A stretch of 12,937 bases of DNA from Dunaliella salina (GCA_002284615.2 MU069954.1:63821-76757); one strand, 5' to 3'. Shown: positions 1 to 8,154, counted from the first letter of the stretch. Notes: a model not told the origin generated them from the sequence alone. Numbers and translations are program-made.

Positions 1-960
1 GCAGGAGGTCCGCAGACAGGAGGGCGTTACGCACAGGGAGGATAAACAACAGAGGTGAGGTGCTGAGTGGACAGTGGGGCAACATGAGAGTTTGCTTGGT
101 CCGGAGATCTTGAGGCGTGCAGAGGGCAAGGTGCCATGCCTGAGCAAAGAGATGAGATCTTCATCAGCAAGGCAGTGCACAGAAAACAATGTTGCTGTGT
201 TGCGCACTCCCACACCACCATGTCAATTATCCAATAAAGTACGACTGATAATGACAAGCTGTGGCAGTTTACAGGCCGACAAATTTGAACACCTACTTGC
301 TTTGTGATGCGCAATTTGTTGTGGGGGATGACCCTATGCCAGAGAAGCTGCAAAAACTCCTGCCCACATTAGTGTGTGCTGGCCTCTTGCTGAAAGCATG
401 GCATGTGACATCATAGCAATTTTCCTGCTCGGATCGTAGTCCTGTTTGGCTTGAGAGTCTGTGGGTAAAGTCATGTTTTTTTAATGAAAAAGTCTTAAAT
501 GATATTTGCAAGCTTGCTGGGTTCTGTTTGGATTGTCCCAGTGTGTGGATCTTCCAGTGCCCTAAGGTTGCCAGGGTTGGTTCTGAAGAGGCGAGGATGA
601 ATGAGTGGAGCTTCTGGAGCCAACCATATGCTAACTGAAATTAATAAAGGGAAAACAGTTCCCGGAGAAAGGGGGGCCCAACTCGTCACATTTGCTTTCC
701 CCATTTCAAGGCTTTTTCCAGAATACATATACACAACTCCTCAAGCCAGAATGCCCTTATTTTATTGTAAATGCTTGTAGTGCTCTCTCCTTGGCAGCTT
801 GATCCCTCACAGCCTAAATGCAATGTGGTCACTATCACGAGTGTTCCTGATGTGCATGCGCCTCTCTGAGCAAGCACTCTCTTCAAGTGTTTGAATGTGT
901 TTTGGTAAAAAAAATTGAAAATTTTGAGGATGCTTTGGTATAACCTTGTGACAAGCTAAA
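1..960. other. Stretch with no supported gene
   Basis: I see no domain, RNA gene or repeat here that I can support. Short open frames exist on both strands but overlap each other and show no recognisable motif. A 5' splice-site-like AG|GTGAGG occurs near position 55, so the first bases could be the end of an exon from a gene outside the window; that is speculation. Confidence 0.4.
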
Positions 961-1045
961 CAGGAGGGCATACATGGCTGGGATTCCCTGTACGCCGATC
1001 CTTTGCTGAGGCGCCTCACCTGCATGCTCTGTTCTTTGCAGCTCA

Positions 1046-1548
1046 AAGCAGCAGCATGTGCGCGCTGCCCTCTCTGGTAACATGCAAGCAGTTTCCTCAA
1101 GACTGCTGTCACTGGCGGTGTACCAAAGGGGGTCGCCACTTTTCCCTGGTGGTTTGTTCGCGCAAGGGGTTCTGGACAGCCTGCCCCTGCAACAGAAGCT
1201 GGCCAGTGAGGGACATGGACGGGTGCTTGGGCAAGCCTGCCATTGCGCACGAGGGATTGCAGGGGCAGCAGGCATGAAGTGCTGGATTCCATTGGCTAGC
1301 CACAGCAAATGAGCCCTGCTTTGAAGAAAAAATCCGTGACAAGCTGTGGAAGGGACTGGGTAAGCTTGGCCAAAAGGGGCTGATAGTGGGGATTTATGGG
1401 GAAAAAAACAAAAAAAAGGAAACCAGCTGATGTGACATACCAGCAGGTCCTGGACAACCCTCGAAAGGACCCCATCACCGACAGGTTGACTGCCCTTCAA
1501 GATGCAGCCGCAGAGGTGAATGTGCTGCCCGTCCAAGACAAGTTTCAG
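1046..1548 (+). pseudogene. Frameshifted coding-like stretch, function unknown
   Basis: I do not recognise this protein. Three consecutive plus-strand frames read like protein and hand over to each other. One is open from about 1046 to 1311 and contains ALSGNMQAVSSRLL. A second, open from 1278, contains NEPCFEEKIRDKLW and GLGKLGQKGLI. It runs into an A-rich run (1402-1417), after which the frame starting at 1396 continues with KKRKPADVTYQQVLDNPRKD and DRLTALQDAAAEVNVLPVQD. The second hand-over lies in homopolymer A, so it could be a sequencing indel, an intron boundary or true decay. The segment follows a 3' splice-site-like TTCTTTGCAG (1032-1041) and ends just before a run of G. The opposite strand is also open (883-1536), but it is Cys/Pro/Ser-rich and less protein-like. 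Exon of a live gene or relic of a mobile element are both possible. Confidence 0.3.
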
Positions 1549-1677
1549 GGGGGGGGGTCACACAGAAACAGTATTCAGCTGCAAAGGCTGGGGAGGAGGT
1601 GGTTTTCTCCTGGATCACCTCAACTTATTTCTACAGAACCTTTGATGGCCCATACATTATAGCATTAGACACAGCAG

Positions 1678-1753
1678 CAGCAGGAGACGGAGGAGCAGCA
1701 GGAGACGCGGGACCTTCCCGCATTACAAGGTCAGCAGCAACAGCAGCAGCAGC

Positions 1754-1786
<33 letters not shown>

Positions 1787-1935
1787 CAAGGCAGCAGCAG
1801 GAGACACGCGTCTCCTGCTGCTGTAATGCTTGTAATGCGGGAAGGTCCGACGAAGTCCTGCGTGCAGGACCTCCCCGCATTGCAAGGTCAGCACCAGCAG
1901 CAGGTGCAGCAGCAGCAGGAGACGCCGGGCCTTCC
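1678..1935 (+). repeat. CAG/GCA-rich repeat tract with a pure (CAG)10 core
   Basis: The tract is dominated by CAG triplets with GGAGAC interruptions. An uninterrupted (CAG)10 lies at 1756-1785. A longer unit containing GACCTTCCCGCATTACAAGG (1711-1730) recurs degenerately from about 1869 as GACCTCCCCGCATTGCAAGG. Depending on frame and strand it would encode poly-Ala, poly-Gln, poly-Ser or poly-Leu, so it alone does not identify a coding frame. It overlaps the start of the open frame at 1826-2272. Confidence 0.85.
1710..1848. repeat. Nested inverted repeats around the CAG tract
   Basis: The outer arms are 1710-1729 (GGACCTTCCCGCATTACAAG) and 1829-1848, its exact 20-bp reverse complement, with the CAG run in the loop. 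Inside lies a second hairpin with 14-bp perfect arms at 1792-1805 and 1810-1823 around the 4-nt loop ACGC. It looks like one unit of the local repeat copied in the opposite orientation. Confidence 0.85.
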
Positions 1936-2272
1936 CACGGGACAAAATCTCAAAGTTCACAGTATAAGGCACTGCTATTTTGTTGTTGCCGTTGTTGGCG
2001 ACAAGGCTGCTATAGACGGTGGCAGATCTGGTGCCATGAAAAGCGAACTGTTCATGCATGACTTATGCGACTCACTGGGGCAAGGAATGGGGCAGCTCGC
2101 CTCCACGATACTTCAATTGATTGGTATCTGTGTTGCCGAACGGCCAGTTGTTGGATTTCAAGGTTATGGTCACACTGATGACGTCACGCAAAACTGGTTT
2201 ACAAGCAAGCTCACTGGCATTTTGTCAGGATGTGTTTTTGGTATGTTGCTTGATCCCATCAGAAAAGAGTAG
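1826..2272 (+). CDS. Hypothetical open frame, Gln-rich N-terminus
   Basis: A 148-codon frame from ATG to TAG. Residues 20-40 are Gln-rich because they read through CAG repeats. The rest is less biased: a short hydrophobic stretch near residue 50 (YFVVAVV), then KAAIDGGRSGAMKSELFMHD, a moderately hydrophobic segment (QLASTILQLIGICV) and a second one near the end (LTGILSGCVFGMLL). I recognise no domain. The ATG lies inside the inner part of the inverted-repeat structure, which makes it a doubtful start; the true start could be upstream through splicing. The opposite strand is also partly open here (1631-2059), so even the strand is uncertain. It may be chance or a decayed exon. Confidence 0.25.
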   Translation: MLVMREGPTKSCVQDLPALQGQHQQQVQQQQETPGLPTGQNLKVHSIRHCYFVVAVVGDKAAIDGGRSGAMKSELFMHDLCDSLGQGMGQLASTILQLIGICVAERPVVGFQGYGHTDDVTQNWFTSKLTGILSGCVFGMLLDPIRKE

Positions 2273-3500
2273 AAGATTTCCAGCAGGGAACCAATTCCGC
2301 ATTGAAGAAATGGAGGGCAAATGATCTATGCAACACAGCTGCTTCAATGACAGGATAAGCTGAGGTGAGCACAACTGCCCGTTGTCCTGTCCAGGAAAGG
2401 AAAGGAGCTTGAGAGAGCAAGGATGCAGGAGATAGGAAAGAGTAAAGAAAAGAAAGAAAGGACTATACAAGCCACAAGCCGCATGCATTATGGGAAGAGT
2501 ATAAAAGACAACAATTTTGAATTCATAGGCAGCTGTGTGCTCAAATTTCACAGATTAAGTGGGTAAGGAAGCAAGCATGCTTGCAACTGCTAGGAGTCCC
2601 CTCTAACGTTTGGTTTCAAACTTTCAGGGCCATTGAGGGTCTCCAGATGGTCTGCAAGAGGCACATGGCTCTAAGATCTGGATGTGCAAAAGTGCACCTT
2701 CCGATGTGCTTGAACATAGGATGTCCTACCCATTAGAGCAGCAGAATGCAGAAGTGGCATAAGAAAAAGAATAGAAAAAACTATGCAGGCAGAGAAACTC
2801 TCCCTACATCAATTGAGGAAAAGGAGACGCATTGGTTAAAAAAAAAAAACCGTGCGCCCCTTTCACCACAAGGCATGAAAAAGGGTAGAAGGGGGAAGCT
2901 CAGGCCCAAAATCAGGTGTTTTTGGCATGCTTGGTACCTTCTTTCCTAGCACTGATGCTTATTTTTGCCGACTCCCGCAGACCATGCTTAATAAGCCATG
3001 GCGTGAACCCTAGTTTACACCACCAAATCTCCATTCCAGATCACCCACTGCACCAAATTGGGTGATTCTTGGTGATTTGGAGTCCTTGTAATGAAACAAT
3101 GTCATTGCAAAAAACAATGGAATGGAAAGCCTTTGCCCAGTGGTTGGTCAGATACAGCATTTCAGCCATTTCCCAGAAAAATCAGCATAAGGGGTGCCAA
3201 AAAAGGGCATTTTTTGACCTTCTTCTTTCCTTTTTTTGAATATGCAGGATGTTTACATAACATATATGTATTACAAAAAAATAAATTTTTTAGAATGGAA
3301 AATGGTCCCAGGGTGGAGTTCTGGGCCGTTTTTGGGTGATCTGGGGTCCTCTGATTTCCATGATTTTTTGGTGAACTTCATATTTTATGCAATAAAAGTG
3401 GTTAGAATGGTAGATTTGAAAAAGAAAGTTGGGAAAGAGCATGTCTGGCAAATTGGCCAGCTTAAACCCTCTGGAAAAAGGCGAATGGGAAAAGGGGAAA
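2273..3500. other. Non-coding stretch with purine-rich tract
   Basis: I see no supported gene. From about 2391 to 2461 the plus strand is almost all purine (AGGAAAGG, GAGAGAG, AAAGAAAGAAAGG runs), a simple-sequence-like tract. Short open frames further on are Lys-rich low complexity made by A runs. Similar phrases GGTGATTTGGAGTCCTTG (about 3071) and GGTGATCTGGGGTCCTCT (about 3336) recur about 265 bp apart. Confidence 0.5.
3023..3080. repeat. Imperfect palindrome
   Basis: CCAAATC (3023-3029) and ATCACCCA (3040-3047) pair with TGGGTGAT (3059-3066) and GATTTGG (3074-3080). This gives an imperfect stem of about 22-25 bp around a loop of 11 bases. It could be a degenerate foldback element or a regulatory hairpin; nothing else identifies it. 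Confidence 0.5.
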
Positions 3501-3501
3501 G

Positions 3502-4607
3502 CTAATGGGGATCTGGAGGGTTACTAGAAGCATCTGGCTCTAGAAACTGGCTGTGGGTAGTATTCTTGTTTTCAATAACACGGCGTATGGAGACTAGCTT
3601 GTGGGCATATTGAACAAAGTGTGCATGAAGTTGTTGAGCAAGCCTCATGGCACGCTGGTGATCCAGTCCTAGTTCTTTGAATTGCTTCAGGGTATGCTCC
3701 AGGGTTGGGTCATTCGCCAATTTCGAATTATTGGTGAACTCGCATTTTCCCCGCATTTTGGACGTATTTTAAATGTGCAGTTCGTCCAATTTCAAACCCC
3801 TTGGCAAAGAAGGGGCAGAAACACCCCAAAACCCCCCTTGCAACCCCCTCCCATTTGAAGTCATCCTTCTGAAATCTATTTTGTCAAACCGCAGAATGAC
3901 CCAACCCTGGTATGCTCGGTATAAGTAGTTCAACCTACACCCAGGAGAATAGAGTGAGTTATAACAGCTTGAACGTGAATAAGGCTACAAAGGCCTGCAT
4001 GCTGCTGCATTGCCGTGTTGAACTGTTGCTCTGGCCTTGCCTCTTAACAGAAATTGATTTATTTTAGGTGCACAGGGCGTTCAAGGACATGAAATTCGTG
4101 AGGTTGCCTCATTCGGCTACTTTTAGTGATCCTCCGTGTGGAACTGCGCAAAGCGTGATGGGAATGGGTAGGAGAAACATTGTTAGAAGTATGTTTGGCA
4201 TTAACAGGGGTGATCAATACAGCATCTGGTTGACTGGAGTTGAATCTTTTCCTCTCTGGAAGGTTATGGGGGAAGAAGTAAGCAGGTAAAGTTCTGTTTG
4301 AGGCATGCGTAGGGAGTTGGAGGTTGTGTTGAGCAAGCTTAAAATCGCTTCCTATGTCTGTGTACACTAGGCCTACTCCCACAGGGCTTTTGCTGAGTGC
4401 TTTTGTAATCATTCTGCCTGCAATGTTATGGCGCTCAGTTTTCATGTTGGAGGTGATATGGTTTTGGCAGCCTGAGAGAATGTGTAGTGCGCTGTCCATG
4501 GCAGCCAGGTCCCAGGGGGCAAGATGGATCAGTTGACCTTTAAAAACGTACTGCATGTTTTTGGTTGTAGAGGGTGCCTGTGCGGTACTGCAGGATGGTA
4601 CACTTCA
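3502..4607 (-). pseudogene. LINE A zinc knuckle and PD-(D/E)xK-like nuclease, broken
   Basis: A first frame (4607-4541) encodes LQYRTGTLYNQKHAVRF. A frameshift follows: Cys codons at 4521-4519 and 4503-4501 are in one frame, the rest of the knuckle (LHILSGC, to 4468) in another. The frame 4556-4059 holds MKTERHNIAGRMI, ASNRTLPAYFFP and SSQPDAVLITP, the PD of a PD-(D/E)xK fold. The nuclease strand follows as VHL, then a stop at 4061-4059, then I, N, F, C and a second stop at 4046-4044. Compared with HLIELKYC in LINE B, the catalytic Glu is now a stop and the Lys is Asn. THSILLGVG and YTEHT follow to 3910. The frame resumes after the MITE at 3699 with LKQFKELGLDHQRAMRLAQ, QYAHKLVSIRRVI and PPDPH, stop at 3502-3504. 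In the related family this domain is thought to nick target DNA; this copy cannot. Confidence 0.7.
3700..3909. mobile_element. hAT-like MITE inserted in LINE A
   Basis: A 210-bp non-coding element. Its ends are perfect 16-bp terminal inverted repeats, CAGGGTTGGGTCATTC at 3700-3715 and the exact reverse complement at 3894-3909. It is flanked by an 8-bp direct repeat GTATGCTC at 3692-3699 and 3910-3917. CAGGG-type ends and an 8-bp target duplication are hallmarks of the hAT superfamily. Removing the element and one target copy rejoins the LINE frame (YTEHT to LKQFKELGL) exactly, which independently confirms both boundaries. It has no room for a transposase and would have been mobilised in trans. 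Confidence 0.9.
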
Positions 4608-5230
4608 TGGGTACAGAAATATTGAGCATATTTCTGAAGGCATTGCTGATTTTTTATCTACTTGTGGTAAGAAGTTTTGATAGTAAGAGTAGTAGCCTGT
4701 TTTGGCATTGGAATATCCAAGCTTGTGTTTAGAATGCACTAGGGATTTGAGAGCATCTTGAAGATTGGGGAAACAGGTGAGCTTGTGGGCAGGTGGTGGA
4801 CCCACTGATGTGCCAGCAGCATGCACTCTTTTTTCTTCCATGGTTAACCAGAAATTATTTGTAAATGGATTTCCACCAGGACCTGCGCCAGGGATCTTGG
4901 TGTCTGCCACACAGTTCTGGGCTTGCTTTGCCTGATGCTTTGCAATGGCATCTGAACATTCATTTACAGCGATGCCAGCATGGGACTTCTTGAATTCACT
5001 TTATAAATTCGAATTTTGGTATGGAAGTCTCAATGAGCGTTGAAATCATTTGAAGGACATCGACGTCTCCTTGGTTCCTTCAGCTAGTTTCTTAGCTGTG
5101 TTATCCGTACAGTTCCAGAGCATTGGGCCTTGGGAAAGTGAGCTCAAAGACTGGATAGCCCGGGAAATGATGTCTGTCTGTGTGGAGTAGTTGTTGCCTC
5201 TTCTTTCTGGGTCTGTTGGTTTGAGCATCT
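4605..5230 (-). pseudogene. LINE A RNase H C-terminal part and linker, broken
   Basis: The minus frame from 4995 to 4605 begins KKSHAGIAVNECSDAIAKHQ, which matches the end of RNase H domains: the conserved His after a KxK strand, and the final Asp in the GNExxD-like motif, here VNECSD. Just upstream another frame reads GDVDVLQMISTLIETSIPKF, giving the preceding helix and strand, then hits TGA. So at least one frameshift lies near 4995. Further upstream (5228-5100) IQSLSSLSQ may be the earlier TDSxxSL helix, but with several stops. After the RNase H the frame continues with PGAGPGGNPF, LQDALKSLVHSKHKLGY and NAKTGYYSYYQ, then leads to the zinc-knuckle part. RNase H degrades the RNA strand of the hybrid during element copying. 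This copy is inactive. Confidence 0.65.
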
Positions 5231-5550
5231 AGGCTGTGCGGAGTATGATTTTGCGTTTGAGGGCTGACAATCATCTGCCTGATGTTGGTGATTTGTGCTT
5301 GGAAAGTTGGGCTGTGTAGGGATAAGGTGAGCAGTGTTCAGACAAGCATGTGGACTGCTATCATTTGGGCTAGCTAGGCTGAATTGGGACATGGAAGAAG
5401 GGGTATTTCTCAATGCTGAGTGTGTGCGTTTGCTGGGTGGCCCTTCTGCAATAGTTCTTCTGGTGAGGCCACTGCTTCCTTGCAAGCTTGCTACCAGTAG
5501 CTTGTTGGTTAGTGGACATTCCCTAAATGCACATGGCCTCTGGCTTGTGT
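5231..5550. other. Stretch between LINE A RNase H and upstream frames
   Basis: In an autonomous copy the reverse transcriptase and the RNase H N-terminus should lie about here on the minus strand. I found no YADD or other RT motif in any minus frame. A minus frame is open across 5144-5632, but its product is Ser/Thr/Pro/Gln/His-rich and resembles no RT or RNase H core. A deletion of the RT region is the simplest reading. Confidence 0.4.
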
Positions 5551-6260
5551 AGACTTTTCTTTTTCTTTTCTGCAGTAATATCTTGTGTGACAAGAGCCAG
5601 GGTATCCAGACTTGCAGTGGATCCGTCTGCAAAGGGGTTCAGTGCTTGTGTGGGAGTGACGCTGAGTGTAGAATTGGAGCGAGTTCTTTGGCTGACCATT
5701 TCTCTCCTTGCACTTGGTGTCTGAATATCTGGAGTTTCGAGTCAAACATATGAGCATTCAGGTTAAGACTTCTTGTGCCATTTTCTCAGTGCTTGCCTGT
5801 GCTTACTTGGAGAACCTCTGCTTTATGTGGTACTTTGAGCGCATGTTCCTGAACAGTTGACATTCTCTACGCATTTTTTTGAAGACTTGTCTAGTTCCAG
5901 GTCTGTGTTTCCGCTCAGCTGCCCTCGTAGGCGGATATAGCGATGTAACCTTACCTTTGGCTGAGGGGATCCTCCAGTGATTGCATTTCCATGACATTAA
6001 CAACTTGTGTTCCAGGACAATTAATGGGTGTAGGATGACTGGCTGTACGTCTGAGGGGGCGTCCAGTGTGCTCATGGGTGTAGCAAGGTGTGGAACGAGG
6101 CTGTGGCGCCAGCTCAGGATGTTGTGTCGGCTCGATGCAATGCGCTTACGACTGCAGTCAGGAATCTTTCTATCTGGTTACGAGGACGTCCGTTGGTTCT
6201 GGGTTCTACTTGCAAAAGTCAAGGATACCAAAGAGGCATTCCCTGTGTGCGATCAGTGGT
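5551..6260 (-). pseudogene. Broken minus-strand frames, possibly LINE ORF1-like
   Basis: Several consecutive minus frames read like protein but are joined by frameshifts or stops. From 6220 one reads GRPRNQIERFLTAVVSALHR then a stop. From 6148 the next reads PELAPQPRSTPCYTHEHTGR and GTQVVNVMEMQSLEDPLSQ, ending at TAA near 5952. A third, overlapping 5956-5830, reads HRYIRLRGQLSGNTDLELDK and SSKKCVENVNCSG. A fourth from about 5735 reads ETPDIQTPSARREMVSQRTR and DTLALVTQDITAEKKKK, ending at 5551. The Pro/Ser/Thr-rich, basic character would suit the N-terminal or gag-like part of a retrotransposon, and the strand agrees with LINE A. I cannot name a domain. A degraded multi-exon host gene is an alternative, since CAAAG|GTAAGG at about 5957 looks like a donor splice site. 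Confidence 0.4.
5881..5956. repeat. 76-bp direct repeat, copy 1
   Basis: Identical to 6378-6453 except for two single-base differences by hand comparison. On the minus strand it can encode HRYIRLRGQLSGNTDLELDK; the second copy changes one Arg to Cys and one Leu to Gln. Its outer end carries the run GTAACCTTACCT. Confidence 0.9.
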
Positions 6261-6377
6261 AATCGACTACTCCAACTACTTGCAGATTGAAAGGCCTTTT
6301 CTTGGGCTAAGCCAAGTAAACCAGGGAATCAATTGTGTACAGGTTATTTTCTCCTGTGACCTAGAATCTGTAGGTAC

Positions 6378-6453
6378 GAAGACTTGTCTTGTTCCAGGTC
6401 TGTGTTTCCGCTCAGCTGCCCTCGTAGGCAGATATAGCGATGTAACCTTACCT
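6378..6453. repeat. 76-bp direct repeat, copy 2, with short TTACC run
   Basis: The second copy, 497 bp from the first. It is followed by additional TTACC units (to about 6461), absent from copy 1, where the sequence diverges into TTGGCTGAGG. A 5-bp run at one end could be a retrotransposon tail, or slippage at one end of a duplicated element. Confidence 0.9.
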
Positions 6454-6479
6454 TACCTTACCTAGAACCTGTAACCTGC

Positions 6480-7315
6480 AGCAAAGGAGCAGAAGAAGAG
6501 TATGACTGAACATTTACTCCACCCAACTAACTGTATGACATAAAGGATGTTGAGTCCAGCCAACTGTGAAATTAAGGGGTCTCTTACAGCAAAGCTGTGC
6601 ACAATGGAAAAACCTTGTTGCTAACAATAATCACCGAGGCCAACAAGAAGCAACATTCCCTCTAGATTCAATCACGGAGCCTGACCAGAAGTTTTGTTTG
6701 CACATCCTGCCTTGACAAGGAAAAATCATACCCTACAGAGCATCAGGGCTCGTCAACAATGTATTCCTTTTCCCATTGGTCAGAGCTCATATGTGTAAGT
6801 GGGCAGGTGGATCATGTTAGGAGCGCCGCTCTGCTGGCTGGCTGCTGCCCTTGCAGCCTGGTTGCGCTGCTCAGCCAGATCTTGCTGCCACAGATGCGTG
6901 TTTTCATACGGATAGCTCCTGCGCACATGAGTACAAGCCGCCACAAGAGCTTTGGTGGAATGCTTCTCGCTTATGCCCAGGTGTTACAAATGAAAGGTGC
7001 CAAAACGAAATCAGGGAAGCTTACAATTCAAGGTTGTTAAAGCATGGAATTCTGGGGTGTAACACTGAATCAATGCAATAATACTCTTTCATAGATTTGA
7101 CTTGTCTTTTGGCACCCACTAGAGGACGCGCCCATCCACGACTACAATGTTTGCCTCTCACAAGTATTCTTAAGCAGCATCCTCTTGCTTCGTTCAACTG
7201 CACAGGTGGAATACAAGCTGTACTACCACACTGGAAATTACCCAAGCGAATCATGTCAGATTCAATGCATGGTTAAGTGGTCTGGGAGCTGAGAAGAACA
7301 GACCAATGTCATTAA
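6480..7315. other. Stretch without a supported gene; one weak exon candidate
   Basis: Nothing here is secure. A plus-strand frame from 6821 to 7081 reads AATDACFHTDSSCAHEYKPP and NERCQNEIREAYNSRLLKHG before TAA. It follows a splice-acceptor-like CTGCCCTTGCAG ending at 6855, so it could be a terminal exon of a Cys-rich protein, but no family is recognisable and the opposite strand is open over part of it. At about 6705-6745 the plus strand reads DKEKSYPTEHQG, faintly like the loop before the last RNase H helix, which might be an upstream scrap of LINE B. Confidence 0.25.
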
Positions 7316-7705
7316 GTATCGAACAGACACCTTCAGGGCAGAGACTCAACGCATCACCCGCAAGATGTGGATCCCAGAGAGAGTGATATCCACCTTATTG
7401 AACTAAAATATTGCCCTGACACCAATCCTGAAAATTCTTCCCACAGCACAAAATCAACGCAAAGACACCATCAAGAGCCCACGCACGAAATTCTTTGAGG
7501 CACACAACGTAATAACAGAGTCACATTACACACCATACTGATTGGAGTTGCTAGAGCCGCTTACAACCCATACACAATTGATTCCCTGTGGCCCAACAAA
7601 AGATAAAGCCCACAAAACTGCAACCAAACTCCACTACCATGCTGTCAAGACCTCAACAAAATTCAACAGCACCGAACATGCCATTCAATTGAACAACACA
7701 GGCAA
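7316..7705 (+). pseudogene. LINE B: nuclease C-terminus of a second retrotransposon
   Basis: The frame opens after TAA at 7313-7315. It reads DSTHHPQDVDPRESD, then IHLIELKYCPDTNPENSS, the (D/E)xK strand of the same PD-(D/E)xK-like nuclease as in LINE A, with Glu (7400-7402) and Lys (7406-7408) intact. A single in-frame TGA (7496-7498) interrupts it; the same frame then continues GTQRNNRVTLHTILIGVA and YNPYTIDSL, matching the HSILLGVG block of LINE A. Near 7580 a frameshift moves to GPTKDKAHKTATKLHYHAVK and NSTEHAIQLNNTG. The PD half and everything further N-terminal are missing or unrecognised, so this is a 5'-truncated dead copy. It is on the opposite strand from LINE A and differs in its C-terminus (no PPDPH), so it belongs to a different family or subfamily. 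Confidence 0.65.
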
Positions 7706-7706
7706 T

Positions 7707-7728
7707 TGGGGGNTGGGGGGGGGGGGGG
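7707..7728. other. G homopolymer with ambiguous base N at 7713
   Basis: GGGGG, N, T and then fourteen G. The single N and long homopolymer mark a place where the assembly is unreliable. Frame statements across this point, including any open frame that spans it, should not be trusted. Confidence 0.95.
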
Positions 7729-8029
7729 TACTGTCAGGGCTGCTTGCAGGAGAGCAAAGCGCACTGGACGGATGGCCAACAACCTGCCGGACCCGCATTA
7801 GCTCGGCTGCTCATAACTTCTGTTGGGGCTCACTGTCAGTGTCAACGCTGACTGGTGTGTCTTTCCTTACTGCACGCTGACTGTGTCCAGCGTAGACTTT
7901 TACTTTTATTTGAGAGCTATCAGGAGGGTAAAAAAAAAATAGACGTCATCACAAAAAGTTGGGCTGGAGGCCCAGAATGACCACCCCACCCCCCTCCCCC
8001 CCAAAGCTTGCCCCCCACCCCACAAAAGG

Positions 8030-8079
8030 GGTACCAATCTGCTCCTTTTCAAATTCCCCATCCATCTGCATACTCAAGA
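8030..8079 (-). repeat. Diverged duplicate of the zinc-finger ORF tail
   Basis: This 50-bp segment aligns without gaps to 8182-8231, with roughly 70% identity by eye. Translated on the minus strand it begins MQMDGEFEKEQIGTP, against MQMAAEFELKQMGTL in the zinc-finger frame. Match at both DNA and protein level supports an old duplication of the 3' coding end. The extra copy lies beyond the present stop codon, in another frame, and continues into a Gly-rich stretch made by the C-rich run at 7985-8022. Confidence 0.6.
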
Positions 8080-8154
8080 TTTCCAAAAACTGGATTGGTA
8101 CAGAGTTATGGGGCAGAAACTGAGATGCCGATGCTCATGCATGCCCCATGCCCC

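Larger units (their letters stand above)
3502..5230 (-). mobile_element. LINE A: decayed 3' half of a non-LTR retrotransposon
   Basis: Reading from high to low coordinates, the element shows the C-terminal half of a RNase H, a linker containing HKLGYSNAKTGYYSYYQ, a YRTGTLYNQKHAVRF block, a CCHC zinc knuckle, a block from ERHNIAGRMI to SSQPDAVLITP, a nuclease strand and a C-terminus ending PPDPH then stop. RNase H plus a C-terminal restriction-like endonuclease resembles green-algal non-LTR elements of the Dualen/RandI type; the assignment rests on motif order, not a database match. No reverse transcriptase motif (YADD) was found, so the copy is 5'-truncated or internally deleted. It carries several stops and frameshifts and is interrupted by a MITE at 3700-3909. 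It cannot make a working protein. Confidence 0.75.
7316..7939 (+). mobile_element. LINE B 3' fragment with probable UTR and poly(A)
   Basis: Extends the LINE B coding remnant through a probable 3' UTR to a run of ten A at 7930-7939. 5' truncation with a 3' A tail is typical of target-primed reverse transcription. I did not find a clear target-site duplication because the 5' boundary is not visible, so the A run could also be coincidental. The UTR is interrupted by a G homopolymer holding the only ambiguous base. Confidence 0.5.

Noticed and set aside
883..1536. Longest open frame in the window, 217 codons, minus strand
   Set aside because: Composition is Cys/Pro/Ser/Phe-rich without a motif, and it lies opposite plus-strand frames that look more like protein.
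1631..2059. 142-codon minus-strand frame with poly-Ala and Leu-rich segments
   Set aside because: Much of it is the CAG tract read in reverse; the part at 1940-2059 looks protein-like, but I could not choose it over the plus-strand frame.
2746..2949. Basic Lys-rich 67-codon protein, possibly ribosomal-like
   Set aside because: Lys content comes from A runs; no family motif and no conserved pattern.
5144..5632. Reverse transcriptase domain within the 162-codon minus frame
   Set aside because: No YADD or other RT motif; the product is low-complexity Ser/Thr/Pro/Gln/His.
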